A DNA stretch of 64,000 nucleotides from Blautia sp. SC05B48 (lineage in GTDB: Bacteria > Bacillota > Clostridia > Lachnospirales > Lachnospiraceae). Numbering within the stretch: position 1 is the first letter of the stretch; each line of letters opens with the position of its first letter. The stretch lies in the NCBI RefSeq assembly GCF_005848555.1, contig NZ_CP040518.1:2867501-2931500 (forward strand), written 5' to 3'. Of the stretch, positions 9,589 through 20,200 are shown piece by piece. The notes beneath the pieces are model-generated. The model did not search any database. It was not told where the DNA came from and saw only the letters and a list, made by a program, of their open reading frames with translations. The translations under genes were made by a program, and so were the position numbers.

Positions 9589-12500
9589 AAAGAATATGAG
9601 AAGATTTTTGTCGGGATTCCTGGCAATGCTTACAGTATTATCCACAATTTTATCACCAATGCTGTCTTATGCGGCAGATGTGGTACCAGCACCAGAAGAG
9701 CCACCGTTATATGAAGAAATAAAAAATGAACTGGATGCGGATGAGGTGGTAAAAGCAAAAGATCTGGAACTGGAAACAGGCAGCATTTTTGAAGTGGAGA
9801 AAGACTTTACCGGACTGGAAATACCAGATGAAAAAAAGGTAAAGATCACTTTCCATGAGGCAAAAAATGAGGAAAAACAGGACTTTACAACAGATTACGA
9901 AGATACATACAAAGCTGTTTATTATGTAGAGCCAGTAAGCGGGCATCCAATTTATCAGATTTATCGTAAGCTGATTGTAAAGGAAGCTGCGGTACAGGTT
10001 GCTGAATCTGAGAATCAGGAATCTGTAAGCAATCAGGAAAATGAGAATGAAGCAGAAGACGAGGAGCCAGCCATAGGCTCTGCAGAGAGTGAAGAACCTG
10101 TGCAGGATAAGGTAAATGCAGAAATTCCGTCAGAGGATGAAATTTATGAAGAAGTAACTCCGACAGAAATTCCTGTTGAGGAAGAGCCAATAGACACATT
10201 AATCCCGGAAAACCCGTCTGAGGAAGTTTCAACAGAAGAACCAGCCATAGATAATCCGGATACAGACAGCACATTTGAAGAAATTACAGATACAGATCCG
10301 GAAGAAATGCCAGAAGCGACAGACGACTCTTTTACAGACGGAACAGAGAAAATAGAAGATGCAGATGGAAATTATCAGGTAAATATTGTTCGGGGAGAGG
10401 AATTTCATATTGAGCTGAACCATGAAGATGGACAGTATCAGCCAGGAGAAACCGTTGTATTTTCCGGAGATATGCCGCAAGGCAGCTTAATTGCAGTAGG
10501 AACAACAAAAGTACAAGCAAACCAGACAGAGAATACAGAAGATTTATTATATTCAGAGGTGACTTATCACGAAGAATCGGATAAATTCAGTTTTGAAATG
10601 CCAGCAGATGACATTGATCTAAGTGTTTCCACGGATCAGGCAGAGAACGGTATCATGTTACTTGCAGCCGATACTCCATGGGATGATGCAACAAATATTG
10701 AAGCAAATAAATATTACTATTATTCAGATGGCCAGCTTCATCCGTTTGATACAGTTATGGGACAGGGTGGAAATGACAGCTACAAATATGTTCGTTACAA
10801 AGCAGGCGGAAAGACTTATACAGTAAATGCGTATTGTATGCAGCACTCCATGCAGTCACCTCCAAGTGGGACAACATATAAAAATATGGTTGAACTGGAT
10901 GAGGGCGGTGATGATAAATATTTGAGAAAAGCCTTATTCTATGGATATGGCGGTCCAGGATGGGGACATACATTCAATGGATATAATGTAAAATCCATTA
11001 TGGAAAAATATGGATGCAGTTCTGAGACAAGAGCCATGCAGCATTACCTGGTTGACTATTTATATGATGGCGAATCTGGATTTGGAGGTGCGCTTTCTAC
11101 AACCGCTAAAAATATGCTGAAAGAGATTAAAGCAGCTCTTGCTAAAATGCCTGATCCGACAGCAATGAAACTTCTTCCAGGACTTTCCGTTAATGCAACG
11201 GGAAAGGAAACCGAAAGTTTTACCTGGAAGGCAAATGAAGCATTTACCATTACGATTCATCTGGAGAACGGAGTAAGCCTTGTTAATGAAACCACAGGAA
11301 AAACGGCATCTGGAAATGTCACTGTAAAGGGTGGAGAGAAATTCCATCTTGTAGCTACAACAGCCAATATGGGTAGCCTGAAAGGAAAGTATGCGATTAC
11401 ATCTAATTTCCCTTTGGATTTCCATGCAATGCTCTTAAAATTGGAGAGTTCACAGGACATTGGTTTTGGCTACTATACGGATTCCTCTGACCTGCAGATT
11501 ACAGTTGACTGGCCGGAAGAAGCAGTTATTGAAATTACAAAGAAAGATGGAGATACTGGAAAAAATCTAGCTGGAGCCGTGTATGGGGTATATAGTGATA
11601 ACGCCTGCACAAAGCTGATTGCTAAAATGCCGCCAACAGACAGCAATGGTTCTTCACGTGTAACTCTTACCAAGACACAGGATACTGTTTACTTAAAAGA
11701 GATTACAGCACCGGAAGGTTATGTTGTCCAGGCTTCTTCGTATGGAGTGAAATTAGTAGTTGGCAGTACAACCAAACAGACTGTAACGGACAAAGAGCAG
11801 AAAGGAAATCTGACCGTTTATAAAGAGGGAGAAGTTTTTGTAGGAGCTGTATCTGATGAAAATGGAACTTCATTCCAGTATGAGAAACGCCGTCAGAAAG
11901 GAGCCGTTTATAACGTATATGCTGCCGAGGATATTGTAACAGCAGGTGGAAAAACAGTTTACAAAAAAGGCGCAGAAGTAGCGAAAAATCTGATCACAGG
12001 TGAGAACGGTTCTGTAACGGTAAAGAATCTTCCGCTTGGAAGCTATAATGTAACAGAAGCACAGGCTCCGGAAAATTTTTATAATGCAAAAGAAACAAAA
12101 AAAGTAACCATTTCTTATGCAGGGCAGACTGCAGAAGCGGCTTTCTCAGAGACTACCTTTACAAATGACCGTCAGAAAGCAGTGGTGCAGGTGATAAAGA
12201 AAGACAAAGATACTGAAAATACACTATCCGGAGGGCATTTTGCTCTGTTTGCAGCGCAGGATATGAAAACTGTGGATGGAAAAGTAGCAGTAAAAAAAGA
12301 TGCTCTGATTGAGACTGCAATTACTGGTACTGATGGAAAAGCAGCATTTAAAGCAGATCTTCCAGTGGGATTTTCTTATTATGTAAAAGAAGTCCAGGCT
12401 CCGGCTGGTTATGTCAGAAATGAGAAAGATACTTATTCTTTCCAGTTCAGTTATACCAATGATGAACAGGCAAAAATTTCTTTCAGTCATACTTTTGTGA

Positions 12501-15500
12501 ATGACAGGGTCAGTGCTGCAATCTCTTTGAATAAAAAAGATGCCGAGACAAAAGATAATAAGGCACAGGGAGATGCTTCCCTGGAAAATGCGGTGTATGG
12601 ACTTTATGCAAGAAACGACATTACCCATCCAGATGGAAAGACAGGCGTTATTTATAAAGCCGGAAGCCAGATTGGTACGCTAACTACCGATAAAGAAGGA
12701 AAAGCAAGGATAGAGAATCTTTATCTTGGAGAGTATTACATCAAGGAAATTACCCCATCCGTAGGATATCTGGCAGACGAGCATGAATATGATCTTGTAT
12801 GCAGTGATGAAGGTGATCTGACAGCGGTTGTAGAAAAAGAGTGTACCTCACTGGAAACGGTGAAGAAACAGCCGTTTGAACTTATTAAAGCTGCCAATAA
12901 TGGAGACACAGATGCTGCATTACTATCCGGAGCTGGATTTAGTGCATATCTGGTATCTTCTTTGGTGGTAAAAGAGGATGGAAATTATGATTTTTCCTCT
13001 GCAGAGCCGGTTGTGATCGGTGAAAATGGAGCAACGGAAATTTTTACAAATGAGAAAGGCTATGTAAAATCCATTGCAATTCCATATGGAACATATCTGG
13101 TGAGAGAAACTACAACACCCCATAATTACAAACCTGTAGATGATTTTATTGTCCGGATTACAGAGAATAAACCAACAGAGCCGCAGACATGGAGAGTTCT
13201 TTTGGATAAAGAATTTTCTGCAAAACTGAAAATCATTAAACAGGATGACGAGACTAAAAAATCAGTTTTAATTCCGGGAACAGAGTTTAAAATTTATGAT
13301 CTGGATCATGAAAAATATGTAGAGCAGGTAACTACATACCCGACAACCGTTACACATACCTCTTATTTCACAGATATAGACGGATATCTGATCTTGCCGC
13401 AGAATTTAAAAATCGGTCATTATAGAATCGAAGAGGTAACAGCACCGGACGGTTATACCATTAACAAAAATTATGTCGAAATACAGGTGGACACCAATAC
13501 CCTGTATCAGACTGATCCGGTATCAGGTGATGTAATCATTGAAGTTGTATATGAGAATCATCCGGTGAAAGGAAAACTCACTGTACAGAAAAAAGGAGAG
13601 GTTCTTTCGACCTATAAGAATGATTTTAAGTATGAAGTTCAGAATCTTTCCGGTGCAGTATATGAAGTGTATGCTGCAGAGGATATTTATACAGCTGATT
13701 TCCAGAAAGATGACACAGGAAAAAGAATCCTGGAATATGCAAAGGGTGCAAAAGTTGCAGAACTGACAACGGATGAATCCGGAAAAGCAGATCTTGATAA
13801 TCTGCCTTTAGGAGAATACAAAGTGATAGAAAAGACTGCACCAGAGGGATTTGTATTAAATAAAGAAGAACAGAAGATTTCTTTCGTCTATGCAGACCAG
13901 GATACACCAGTGATCTCACAGAGTGCAGAGTTTATAAATGACCGCCAGAAAGTAGAAGTGTCAGTTGTGAAAAAAGATGCTGAAAATGAGAAAGGGCTTT
14001 CTGGAGCAGAGTTTGGTCTTTACGCAAAAGAGGATATAAAAGCAGGGGATAAGGTACTGGTAAAAGCAGACGAACTGCTTACAAAAGCGGTAACAGGTGA
14101 AGATGGAAAAGCTGTTTTTGAGCAGGATCTGCCATTTGGAACTTATTATATAAAAGAACTGGCAGCACCAGATGGTTTTGTATCTTCTGATGAGCAGATT
14201 GAGGTGACTGCGAAATATCAGGGACAGGAAGTAAAAACAGTAAAACTGGAAACTGTTTTTAGGAATGCGCCGACAACAACTGAATTTACGAAATCAGATA
14301 TTACAACAGGTGTGGAACTTGACGGAGCAACACTGACGATTTTGGATTCAGACGGAAAAGAAGTAGAAAAATGGACTTCTGTAAAAGGAAAAGCTCATGT
14401 AATAAAAAGACTCCATGTGGGAAAAACCTACACACTTCGGGAAGAGTTTGCACCATATGGTTATCTGCAGGCGGAGGAAGTGAAATTTACAGTTTCTGAT
14501 ACTGCAGATGTTCAAAAAGTAGAAATGAAGGATGCTGTTCCGGTTGGACGAATCATCATCAATAAAAAAGGTGAATTTGTCAAGGAAGTTACCTGGAAAG
14601 ATATGCTGGCAGGCGGCATGGACGCAGCATTTGGCTATGTTACAGGTTCTTTGAAAGATGTTACTTTTGAAATTTATGCAGCGGAGGATATCAAGGCTGC
14701 AGATGGGGAAAGCAGTGATTATTATAAAAAGGACGAATTGGTAGCAACAATTACGACAGATGCTCTTGGATATGCAAGATCAGAAGATCTTCCTTTAGGC
14801 AAATATTATGTAAAGGAAAAAGAGACGGCGGATGGATATGTTCTGGATGGAGAAATCAGAGAGGTTGATCTGACTTATCGTGATCAGAATACTCCGGTTG
14901 TGACTTATGATGAGGACTGGCAGAATAACCGCCAGAAAGCAAAAGTAACTGTAGTTAAGAAAGAAAAAAATACAGACCGTGTTCTGGAAGGCGGAGTATT
15001 TGCACTTTATACAAAGAATGATATTTTAAATGCAGAAGGCGAAGTAATCCTGAAAGCAGATACCATGATCGAGCAGAAAGCTACGGATCAGGATGGAAGG
15101 ATTGTATTTACGGCAGATCTTCCAATCAATGGCAACTACTATGTAAAAGAAGTGCAGGCTCCTGCTGGATTTGTGACAACAGAAGAAATCAAGGAATTTG
15201 ATTTTGCTTATGCGGGAGAAGAGGTTGCAGAAGTATCCTTTGAGTTCACTTATGAAGATGAGCCAACTACTTTTGAAATCACAAAATCAGATATTACAAC
15301 CGGGGAAGAATTACCAGGTGCAAAACTGAAAGTATCCGATTCAGAGGGAAACGTTGTGGATGAGTGGACATCCGGAAGCACACCACACATCATTAAGGAA
15401 CTGGAAGTTGGAAAGAAATATACATTAACAGAGACAATTCCTGCTGATGGCTATGCAACTGCAGAATCCATTACGTTTGTAGTAGAAAATACTGCAGATA

Positions 15501-16312
15501 TACAGAAAGTAGAAATGCAGGACGATACAACAAAAATTCTGATCAGTAAGGTGGATATGACAGATGGAAGCAGCGAGGTCAAAGGTGCGAAGCTGTATAT
15601 CCTTAATGAAAACCAGGAAGTTATGGAAAGCTGGACGTCTGGTGATCAGCACCATTATGTGGAGAAACTTCCAATCGGTACTTATACATTATTGGAGGAA
15701 ACAGCACCGAAGGGTTACATTGTGGCAAATAAAGTGACATTTGAGATTAAGGACACCGGAGATATTCAGGGAACCAAAATGGAAGATGAACAGGCAATGG
15801 GCAAGGTGATCTTAAATAAAACAGATAAAGATACCAAGAAGCCAATGAAAGGTGTAGAATTTGCCCTTTGTGACAGTAAAGGTAAAGTTCTGGAAACTCT
15901 GGTAACAGACAGTGCCGGCCATGCAGAATCAAAGAATTATCCGATTGCGACTTTTAAGAATGGGCAGTATAAAAAAGCAATCACATATATCCTGAAAGAA
16001 ACAAAAACACTGGATGGCTATCAGCTTGATGAAACCGAGCATAAGATTCAGTTTGAATATGTCAATGACCGTACTCCTGTGATTGAATATACTCTAGATC
16101 TGACAAATAAGAAAGCTCCGGAAAAAGACACTCCGGAAACATCAGAAAACCAGGGAGTCAGCACTCCTGGTTCCCATGGTTCTGATGCGACTTCTGTATC
16201 CAATTCACCAAAAACAGGAGATAATACAAATATTGCTATTTTTGTGCTGGCACTTGCAGTATCAGCAGGATGTCTGGGAACTGTAGTGACAGTTAAGAGA
16301 AAACGCAAATGA
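9578..16312 (+). CDS. Giant thioester/Cna-B (SpaA-like) surface protein with sortase signal
   Basis: This is a 2244-residue cell-wall-anchored adhesin-like protein encoded on the ICE. The signal peptide spans about residues 1-32. A Glu/Pro-rich spacer covers about 140-260. A thioester-domain-like region follows, with Cys420 (AYCMQ) and Gln488 (RAMQHY); such pairs form internal Cys-Gln thioesters that bind host surfaces covalently. From about residue 645 there are 14 prealbumin-like Cna-B modules, each ending in a variant of Y-x-[VIL]-K-E-x-x-A-P-x-G-[YF]. Lys and Asp/Glu residues suited to intramolecular isopeptide bonds recur. The C-terminus has SPKTGD near 2210, a hydrophobic helix and KRKRK, a class of sortase signal. 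It is much longer than typical SpaA pilins. Likely roles are mating-pair contact or host attachment; the sequence does not decide between them. Confidence 0.88.
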   Translation: MKNKKNMRRFLSGFLAMLTVLSTILSPMLSYAADVVPAPEEPPLYEEIKNELDADEVVKAKDLELETGSIFEVEKDFTGLEIPDEKKVKITFHEAKNEEKQDFTTDYEDTYKAVYYVEPVSGHPIYQIYRKLIVKEAAVQVAESENQESVSNQENENEAEDEEPAIGSAESEEPVQDKVNAEIPSEDEIYEEVTPTEIPVEEEPIDTLIPENPSEEVSTEEPAIDNPDTDSTFEEITDTDPEEMPEATDDSFTDGTEKIEDADGNYQVNIVRGEEFHIELNHEDGQYQPGETVVFSGDMPQGSLIAVGTTKVQANQTENTEDLLYSEVTYHEESDKFSFEMPADDIDLSVSTDQAENGIMLLAADTPWDDATNIEANKYYYYSDGQLHPFDTVMGQGGNDSYKYVRYKAGGKTYTVNAYCMQHSMQSPPSGTTYKNMVELDEGGDDKYLRKALFYGYGGPGWGHTFNGYNVKSIMEKYGCSSETRAMQHYLVDYLYDGESGFGGALSTTAKNMLKEIKAALAKMPDPTAMKLLPGLSVNATGKETESFTWKANEAFTITIHLENGVSLVNETTGKTASGNVTVKGGEKFHLVATTANMGSLKGKYAITSNFPLDFHAMLLKLESSQDIGFGYYTDSSDLQITVDWPEEAVIEITKKDGDTGKNLAGAVYGVYSDNACTKLIAKMPPTDSNGSSRVTLTKTQDTVYLKEITAPEGYVVQASSYGVKLVVGSTTKQTVTDKEQKGNLTVYKEGEVFVGAVSDENGTSFQYEKRRQKGAVYNVYAAEDIVTAGGKTVYKKGAEVAKNLITGENGSVTVKNLPLGSYNVTEAQAPENFYNAKETKKVTISYAGQTAEAAFSETTFTNDRQKAVVQVIKKDKDTENTLSGGHFALFAAQDMKTVDGKVAVKKDALIETAITGTDGKAAFKADLPVGFSYYVKEVQAPAGYVRNEKDTYSFQFSYTNDEQAKISFSHTFVNDRVSAAISLNKKDAETKDNKAQGDASLENAVYGLYARNDITHPDGKTGVIYKAGSQIGTLTTDKEGKARIENLYLGEYYIKEITPSVGYLADEHEYDLVCSDEGDLTAVVEKECTSLETVKKQPFELIKAANNGDTDAALLSGAGFSAYLVSSLVVKEDGNYDFSSAEPVVIGENGATEIFTNEKGYVKSIAIPYGTYLVRETTTPHNYKPVDDFIVRITENKPTEPQTWRVLLDKEFSAKLKIIKQDDETKKSVLIPGTEFKIYDLDHEKYVEQVTTYPTTVTHTSYFTDIDGYLILPQNLKIGHYRIEEVTAPDGYTINKNYVEIQVDTNTLYQTDPVSGDVIIEVVYENHPVKGKLTVQKKGEVLSTYKNDFKYEVQNLSGAVYEVYAAEDIYTADFQKDDTGKRILEYAKGAKVAELTTDESGKADLDNLPLGEYKVIEKTAPEGFVLNKEEQKISFVYADQDTPVISQSAEFINDRQKVEVSVVKKDAENEKGLSGAEFGLYAKEDIKAGDKVLVKADELLTKAVTGEDGKAVFEQDLPFGTYYIKELAAPDGFVSSDEQIEVTAKYQGQEVKTVKLETVFRNAPTTTEFTKSDITTGVELDGATLTILDSDGKEVEKWTSVKGKAHVIKRLHVGKTYTLREEFAPYGYLQAEEVKFTVSDTADVQKVEMKDAVPVGRIIINKKGEFVKEVTWKDMLAGGMDAAFGYVTGSLKDVTFEIYAAEDIKAADGESSDYYKKDELVATITTDALGYARSEDLPLGKYYVKEKETADGYVLDGEIREVDLTYRDQNTPVVTYDEDWQNNRQKAKVTVVKKEKNTDRVLEGGVFALYTKNDILNAEGEVILKADTMIEQKATDQDGRIVFTADLPINGNYYVKEVQAPAGFVTTEEIKEFDFAYAGEEVAEVSFEFTYEDEPTTFEITKSDITTGEELPGAKLKVSDSEGNVVDEWTSGSTPHIIKELEVGKKYTLTETIPADGYATAESITFVVENTADIQKVEMQDDTTKILISKVDMTDGSSEVKGAKLYILNENQEVMESWTSGDQHHYVEKLPIGTYTLLEETAPKGYIVANKVTFEIKDTGDIQGTKMEDEQAMGKVILNKTDKDTKKPMKGVEFALCDSKGKVLETLVTDSAGHAESKNYPIATFKNGQYKKAITYILKETKTLDGYQLDETEHKIQFEYVNDRTPVIEYTLDLTNKKAPEKDTPETSENQGVSTPGSHGSDATSVSNSPKTGDNTNIAIFVLALAVSAGCLGTVVTVKRKRK

Positions 16313-16330
16313 TAATATAAATAGTGTTCT

Positions 16331-16360
16331 GGGGCTGTGGTTACTGCACAGCCCCATTTT
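16331..16360 (+). terminator. Hairpin after the transfer operon
   Basis: A 9-bp perfect stem, GGGGCTGTG (16331-16339) with CACAGCCCC (16347-16355), has a 7-nt loop and is followed by ATTTT. It lies 18 nt after the surface-protein stop. The U-tract is short, so termination may be partial. Confidence 0.65.
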
Positions 16361-16375
16361 GAAAAGGAGAAGAAA

Positions 16376-16846
16376 TTGAAATTAGGAGCAAGAATAAGAA
16401 AAATCCGTATGTTTCGCAACATAACTCAAAAGGAATTGGGACGCAGATTAGGATATGGGGAAAGTAGTGCGGATGTGAGAATCGCCCAATATGAAAGTGG
16501 ACAGCGTACACCGAAGCAGGAAACGCTTATCCGGATAGCAGAAATATTGGAAGTTGATGTCCGAAATTTTTTAAGTCCTGGAATTGCGACAATGGACGAA
16601 TTAATGGAAACTTTATTCTGGATGGATGAAGAAAATAGAGGGCTTTTTCATCTGTTCCTGCTAAATGATTCAGAAAGTGAAATAGTTGGAATCACAATGA
16701 GGGATAAAAAAACAATGTCTTATCTGCAGGAATGGATGGGGAAAAAGCAGAAATTGGGCGATGGAAGAATCACAGAAGAGGAATATCTGGAATGGAAACT
16801 GCATTGGCCAGAGAATAAGAGAAAAACAGAATATAAAACCGTATGA
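16376..16846 (+). CDS. XRE family transcriptional regulator
   Basis: This is a 156-residue DNA-binding protein with an N-terminal Cro/CI-type helix-turn-helix (ITQKELGRRLGYGESSADVRIAQYESG, broken here for length: residues about 15-40). The C-terminal part is of unknown fold and is rich in aromatic and acidic residues. The start is TTG 16376, 5 nt after GAAAAGGAGAAG. Upstream codons from 16337 run through the terminator hairpin and are rejected. It is probably a local regulator of the ICE module. A similar HTH gene commonly precedes the holin-like toxin and helicase genes in these elements. Confidence 0.8.
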   Translation: MKLGARIRKIRMFRNITQKELGRRLGYGESSADVRIAQYESGQRTPKQETLIRIAEILEVDVRNFLSPGIATMDELMETLFWMDEENRGLFHLFLLNDSESEIVGITMRDKKTMSYLQEWMGKKQKLGDGRITEEEYLEWKLHWPENKRKTEYKTV

Positions 16847-16976
16847 AGTAAAAAGGAATTGCTTTGCGGAGAGTTACCTGTTAGAATATTACTGGAGTAA
16901 CCGTGTACAGGGTTGGTAAAAACCTCCTGGATTTTCAGATTCCGTTAAGGGATACAGAAGAAGGGAGGTGGAGCGA

Positions 16977-17078
16977 ATGGATACATACGAAGTCTTGAGC
17001 TTATTGTTCTTAGGCGGTACGTTTCTGATTGCTTTGCTTGCCTATTTGGATAATAGGGACAACAAGCGAAAAAAATAG
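16977..17078 (+). CDS. Holin-like type I toxin, 33 aa
   Basis: The short peptide reads MDTYEVLSLLFLGGTFLIAL, then LAYLDNRDNKRKK. It has an acidic N-terminus, one membrane helix and a basic tail. This is the shape of the holin-like/TxpA-Fst family of type I toxins, which depolarise membranes when over-expressed. A very strong ribosome site (GGGAGGTGG) precedes the ATG. An antisense RNA gene converges on its 3' end, so regulation is most likely by RNA pairing. Confidence 0.8.
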   Translation: MDTYEVLSLLFLGGTFLIALLAYLDNRDNKRKK

Positions 17079-17177
17079 CCTACCCTGTCTGCCAACAGGA
17101 TAGGCAGCTCTCTTTGAGAGCAAAATAAATTAAAACCTAATCCAGGAGCATCCACCTTGTGGGCGGTTACTCTTTTC
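17069..17177 (-). ncRNA. Predicted antisense antitoxin RNA to the holin-like toxin
   Basis: On the minus strand a promoter is present: TTTACT (plus 17207-17212), a 17-nt spacer, and TATATT (plus 17184-17189). A transcript would start near 17177. It would end at an intrinsic terminator: stem GCCTATCCTGT/ACAGGGTAGGC (plus 17078-17105), then CTA and seven T. The roughly 109-nt RNA would be complementary to the 3' end of the toxin mRNA, including its stop codon. This follows the RatA/SR4-type design; transcription itself is inferred. Confidence 0.7.
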
Positions 17178-17183
17178 AATTAG

Positions 17184-17207
17184 AATATAGCATTTTCTCT
17201 CCGAAAA
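17184..17207 (-). promoter_or_regulatory. Minus-strand promoter of the antisense RNA
   Basis: TTTACT-N17-TATATT is read on the minus strand. The -35 box is plus-strand 17207-17212 and the -10 box is 17184-17189. It points toward the toxin gene. Confidence 0.65.
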
Positions 17208-17223
17208 GTAAAGTACATTTTAT

Positions 17224-17257
17224 GCAGCCAATTCTAAAAAGAGTAGGCTGTTTTTTT
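17224..17257 (+). terminator. Terminator upstream of the helicase gene
   Basis: GCAGCC (17224-17229) can pair with GGCTGT (17246-17251), followed by a T-tract and then GACAGGAGGG, the ribosome site of the helicase gene. It could end transcription of the toxin region or act as an attenuator in front of the helicase. Confidence 0.5.
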
Positions 17258-17277
17258 ATTGACAGGAGGGAAGTTAA

Positions 17278-20200
17278 ATGTCTAAACTACAGGACATACG
17301 AAACTTGGCGCAGGAACATGCCGTATCAGTAAGCAGTTCGCCAGGGAATTGGATGGATTATATGGATACAGCATCAAGATTATATCGGTATTCTTTTTCT
17401 GATCAGCTTCTGATTCATGCACAGCGTCCAGACGCAACAGCCTGTGCATCACTGGAACTATGGAATGAAAAGATGTTACGCTGGGTAAATCGTGGTGCAA
17501 GAGGAATTGCCCTGTTTGATGAAACCTGGCAGAATACCAAACTCCATTATGTGTTTGATATTTCGGATACCCACATGGTAGCCGGAGGCAGAAGCCCGTA
17601 TCTTTGGAAGATGCAGGAACACCAGAGAGAAGAGATCCTCACCCATCTGGCAGAAGTCTATGCTCTGGAAGAAAAGGATGCGGCAACTTTGCAGGACGCA
17701 TTGATGGCGGTCGCAAGGGAAATGGTCAATGACAATCTGGAGGAATACCTGGATGGATTGGAATATGCTGTAGAAGGTACTTATCTGGAAGATCTGGATG
17801 AGGTGACGATCCGCAGTGATTTCCGTCAGCTGGCAACAGACAGTGTTTACTATCTGCTTTCCAGGCGATGCGGGCTTGATCCGATGGAACTTCTGGAAGA
17901 AGAGGACTTCATGCATATTACAGATTATAACCATCTGTCAGTTCTCACCTTCCTTGGAAATGCGGCAAGCCAGCTCAGTGAGAGTATTCTGATTGATATT
18001 GGAAAGACCGTACATAAAATTTCTCTGGAAGAAGCGAGAAAAGAGGTTGAAAATTCCAATGAAAGGAATTATAATAACTTTATCACGTTAATGCGTGAAA
18101 TCAAAAACCGGGATGCAGAAACGAAAAAAGAAGAAAATATTGAAAATGAAGGAGGAACCGATTATGGAACTGACATATCATCGCAAGGGAGATTACCTGT
18201 TTCCGAATCTGACCGTCGAAGAGGAAGAAGTGACGATCGGGAAATATGGGATGCTGCGGAGGACATTTCTGAAAGAACACAAGAACAGCCTTTATCAGAG
18301 CCTGTTCCTGACCGGGAAGCTGAACCGTCATCTGGAGCAGATCGAGAAAGCAGCACAGGAGAGAATGGACTGCCAGATGGAGAAATTGCTGGAGAAGAAT
18401 CCGGCACCGGACAAGGAAGCAGATCCGATGGCATGGACAGCACACATGAACGCACTGATGGCAACAGCGGAAGAGAGCATCTTGACGGAATTGGTATACA
18501 GTTAGTCAAAGATACAAGAGAAGATGGATTGAGTAAAGCAGAGGAAGAGATCGCCTCTGCTTTATCTTTGCCCGAATATCCAACCGCAAATGAACAAAGA
18601 CGGCAGATCGAGGAAAGGGCAGCTGCCCTTTATGCCAGAGAAATCCCGATTCCAGAGGAAGTTGTTGATGAGATCTTACGGACAGGAGGAAACCGGAAAG
18701 CCAGCCAGCTCCGGGTCATCTATAATTTCATGAGTGAACAGACACCGGAGGAATATACGGAGTTTGTGAAGCGTGAATACCGCAAAGGGGGAAAAGGCTT
18801 TCAGATTGATGGAAATGAATATTCAGTCTGGTTTGATGAAACCGGGATGCAGATCGCAGTAGGGCATACAGTTACAGACCATATCTTAGATAAGGCATTT
18901 TTATCATGGGAAGATGTCAGCGGACGTATCCATCAGCTTTTAGATCAGGGTGAATATGCACCGCAGTCTGTATTGGATGCGGCAAGAAGTAATGCAGTAA
19001 AAGAACACGCCCAGGCTCTTGCCTATATGAAAGGGGATATGGCAGAAGGAGTAGCGGAGATTGTTTTCGACGAAGAGGACTTACCACATCTTCGCAGTAT
19101 CTATCCAGAGATCACGGATTATCTGGAAGAAAAATTGGAAGATCCCCAGTGGCTTTCGGAACTGGATGAAAGACTGGATGCACTGGCAGAAGCCTATGAA
19201 GAAAATCATTCCATTATGCGTTTCCATCATTATAATCCTGTAAATATCTCAAAGCAGTTTCAGAAGTTTGCGGATGAGGTCATCCCTTATCAGGCAAGGG
19301 ACGGATTTGTGTGGAAAGAACATCAGATGTTTATTACGCAGGATGAGATAGATTCTTTTCTCGCAAGGGGTGGCCCTTATTCAAAAGATAGGCTCAAAAC
19401 GTATTCTTTTTATCTGTTAAATGAAAATGAAAAATCCAGAACAGATTTTGTTAAAGAAAAGTATGGAGCTAATAAAAGGATTCATGCACTGCCTGATGTA
19501 GATGATTTTTATGTAAATTATGACAGGAAAGGACTGCTTCTTGCAAGAGGTGATGATAATAGCCCATATGCTTCAATTTCATTATCTTGGAAGAAAGTTG
19601 CCAATAGAATATCCTATTTGATAAGGAATGACCAGTTCCTGCAGGCAGAAGATTATGTTCATATGCCAGAATATGAACGGGAACAGATGGCGAATAAGAT
19701 ACTTAGTTTTTATGCTCGTCTTCCGGAAGGAATAGACAGACCATTTACCAATGACTTTTTTGGGGCTGTGTCGAGAGCAGAATTGATGGCAGTGTTGGAA
19801 AGAACAGAGCAGACAGAGGAACTGTTACAGAAGATGGATGCAGCATTGGCAGCTTTGTCATTAGATTTTGAGGCGTATGGGACAAACTATCAGCAGAAAA
19901 CAGAACTTCTTTCAGAACTCCACCAGTATGCAGAAGGAACCTATACGATATTTCCGACACCGGAAGCAGAACCGTCTTTTGTGGAACCATCCGGGCACCA
20001 GATGACCATGTTTGATTTCTTAGATACGAAGGCAGTGGCAGAACCGACCGTAGTAGATATGTCAGATGTGGAGAAAATAGAAGAGGAAGAGGTTACTGCC
20101 GAAGAATCTATTCTGAAAAGTCAGGAACAGGAAAAAGCTGTGTTAGAACCACATAACTTCCGTATCCAGGATAATGACCTTGGGGCAGGCGGTCCGAAAG

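Noticed and set aside
11500-16100. Repeat array in the surface gene as a CRISPR or tandem DNA repeat
   Set aside because: Periodicity is at the protein level (Cna-B modules of unequal length) and the DNA repeats are too diverged.
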